From DUOD01 sp050945235 (lineage in GTDB: Bacteria; Bacillota; Clostridia; DUOD01): DNA of 12,952 nt. Position 1 is the first letter of the stretch, and each line of letters opens with the position of its first letter. Where the stretch lies: the NCBI GenBank assembly GCA_050945235.1, contig JBMNSO010000045.1, forward strand, positions 1 through 12,952, written 5' to 3'. The notes under the pieces are model-generated. The model was given only the letters and a program-made list of their open reading frames with translations. It was not told the origin of the DNA and made no database searches. The translations under genes and the position numbers were made by a program. Of this stretch, positions 12,761 through 12,952 are shown in pieces.

Positions 12761-12952
12761 TTATTCACATTTCTTATTTTTCTCAACCGACTCAAAAAAC
12801 CGCCGCAAATTTTCTGGTAATTGATATGCTTCCCTATCGACTCTATCATTCAACCGTGCTTTATTATCACCATATACTTCACGAAGGATAGCATCAATTA
12901 TCATTGCTTTTGGAAGAACATTGTATTCTTTACCTTTGTACACCCATACACG
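12761..12952 (-). CDS. C-terminal end of an unrecognised protein (cut by window edge)
   Basis: The frame is open from the window edge to a TAA at 12763-12761, giving at least 63 residues beginning RVWVYKGKEYNVLPKAMIID and ending in RRFFESVEKNKKCE. A GTG at 12943 could be a start, but any ribosome binding site would lie outside the window, and the reading frame continues to the edge, so I treat it as a C-terminal part. The piece looks globular and helical (AMIIDAILREVYGDNKARLN, DRVDREAYQLPENLRRFFES), charged, with no membrane segment. I do not recognise the family. The terminator at 12558-12606 would end its transcript. Confidence 0.55.
   Translation of the reverse strand, partial: RVWVYKGKEYNVLPKAMIIDAILREVYGDNKARLNDRVDREAYQLPENLRRFFESVEKNKKCE

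Overview
The window comes from a spore-forming anaerobic member of the Firmicutes, most likely a clostridial lineage. The DNA is moderately AT-rich, ribosome binding sites are strong and purine-rich (GGAGG-like), and GTG or TTG starts occur. A four-subunit pyruvate:ferredoxin oxidoreductase points to anaerobic metabolism, and a BofA homologue points to endospore formation. No genus can be named from the sequence alone. Every gene except mscS lies on the minus strand.

Left part (1-3320): two different members of the uroporphyrinogen-decarboxylase-like corrinoid methyltransferase family (one cut by the window edge) flank the C-terminal remnant of an EamA/DMT transporter. Upstream lies a ROK-family winged-helix regulator whose sugar-kinase catalytic Asp is replaced; it may control the methyltransferase genes. 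Centre-left (3410-6805): a compact porC-porD-porA-porB operon with a clear sigma-A promoter, a structured leader of roughly 290 nt and a strong terminator. It makes acetyl-CoA and reduced ferredoxin from pyruvate.

Centre (6860-10600): the most interesting stretch. In transcription order it holds a DUF2508 (YaaL-like) gene, two nearly identical 67/69-aa proteins, a 97-aa protein, a 326-aa charged coiled-coil protein, a 107-aa protein, a second DUF2508 gene and bofA. The yaaL-bofA pair is a known sporulation neighbourhood in Bacillus. Five unfamiliar small genes sit between two DUF2508 paralogues. Two of them (326 and 97 aa), and perhaps a third (107 aa), share a short C-terminal module. The 67-aa gene is preceded by a sequence matching the sigma-K consensus (AC-N16-CATATATT). 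My inference is an undescribed mother-cell or spore-envelope locus; the sequence does not prove this.

Right part (10676-12952): a plus-strand mscS-type channel gene with its own promoter runs tail-to-tail, one base apart, into a minus-strand DUF3221 lipoprotein gene. Beyond that lies about 480 bp with no convincing intact gene, containing possible gene debris and a good minus-strand terminator. The last feature is the C-terminal end of an unrecognised protein that runs off the window. I found no tRNA, rRNA, CRISPR array or intact insertion sequence.
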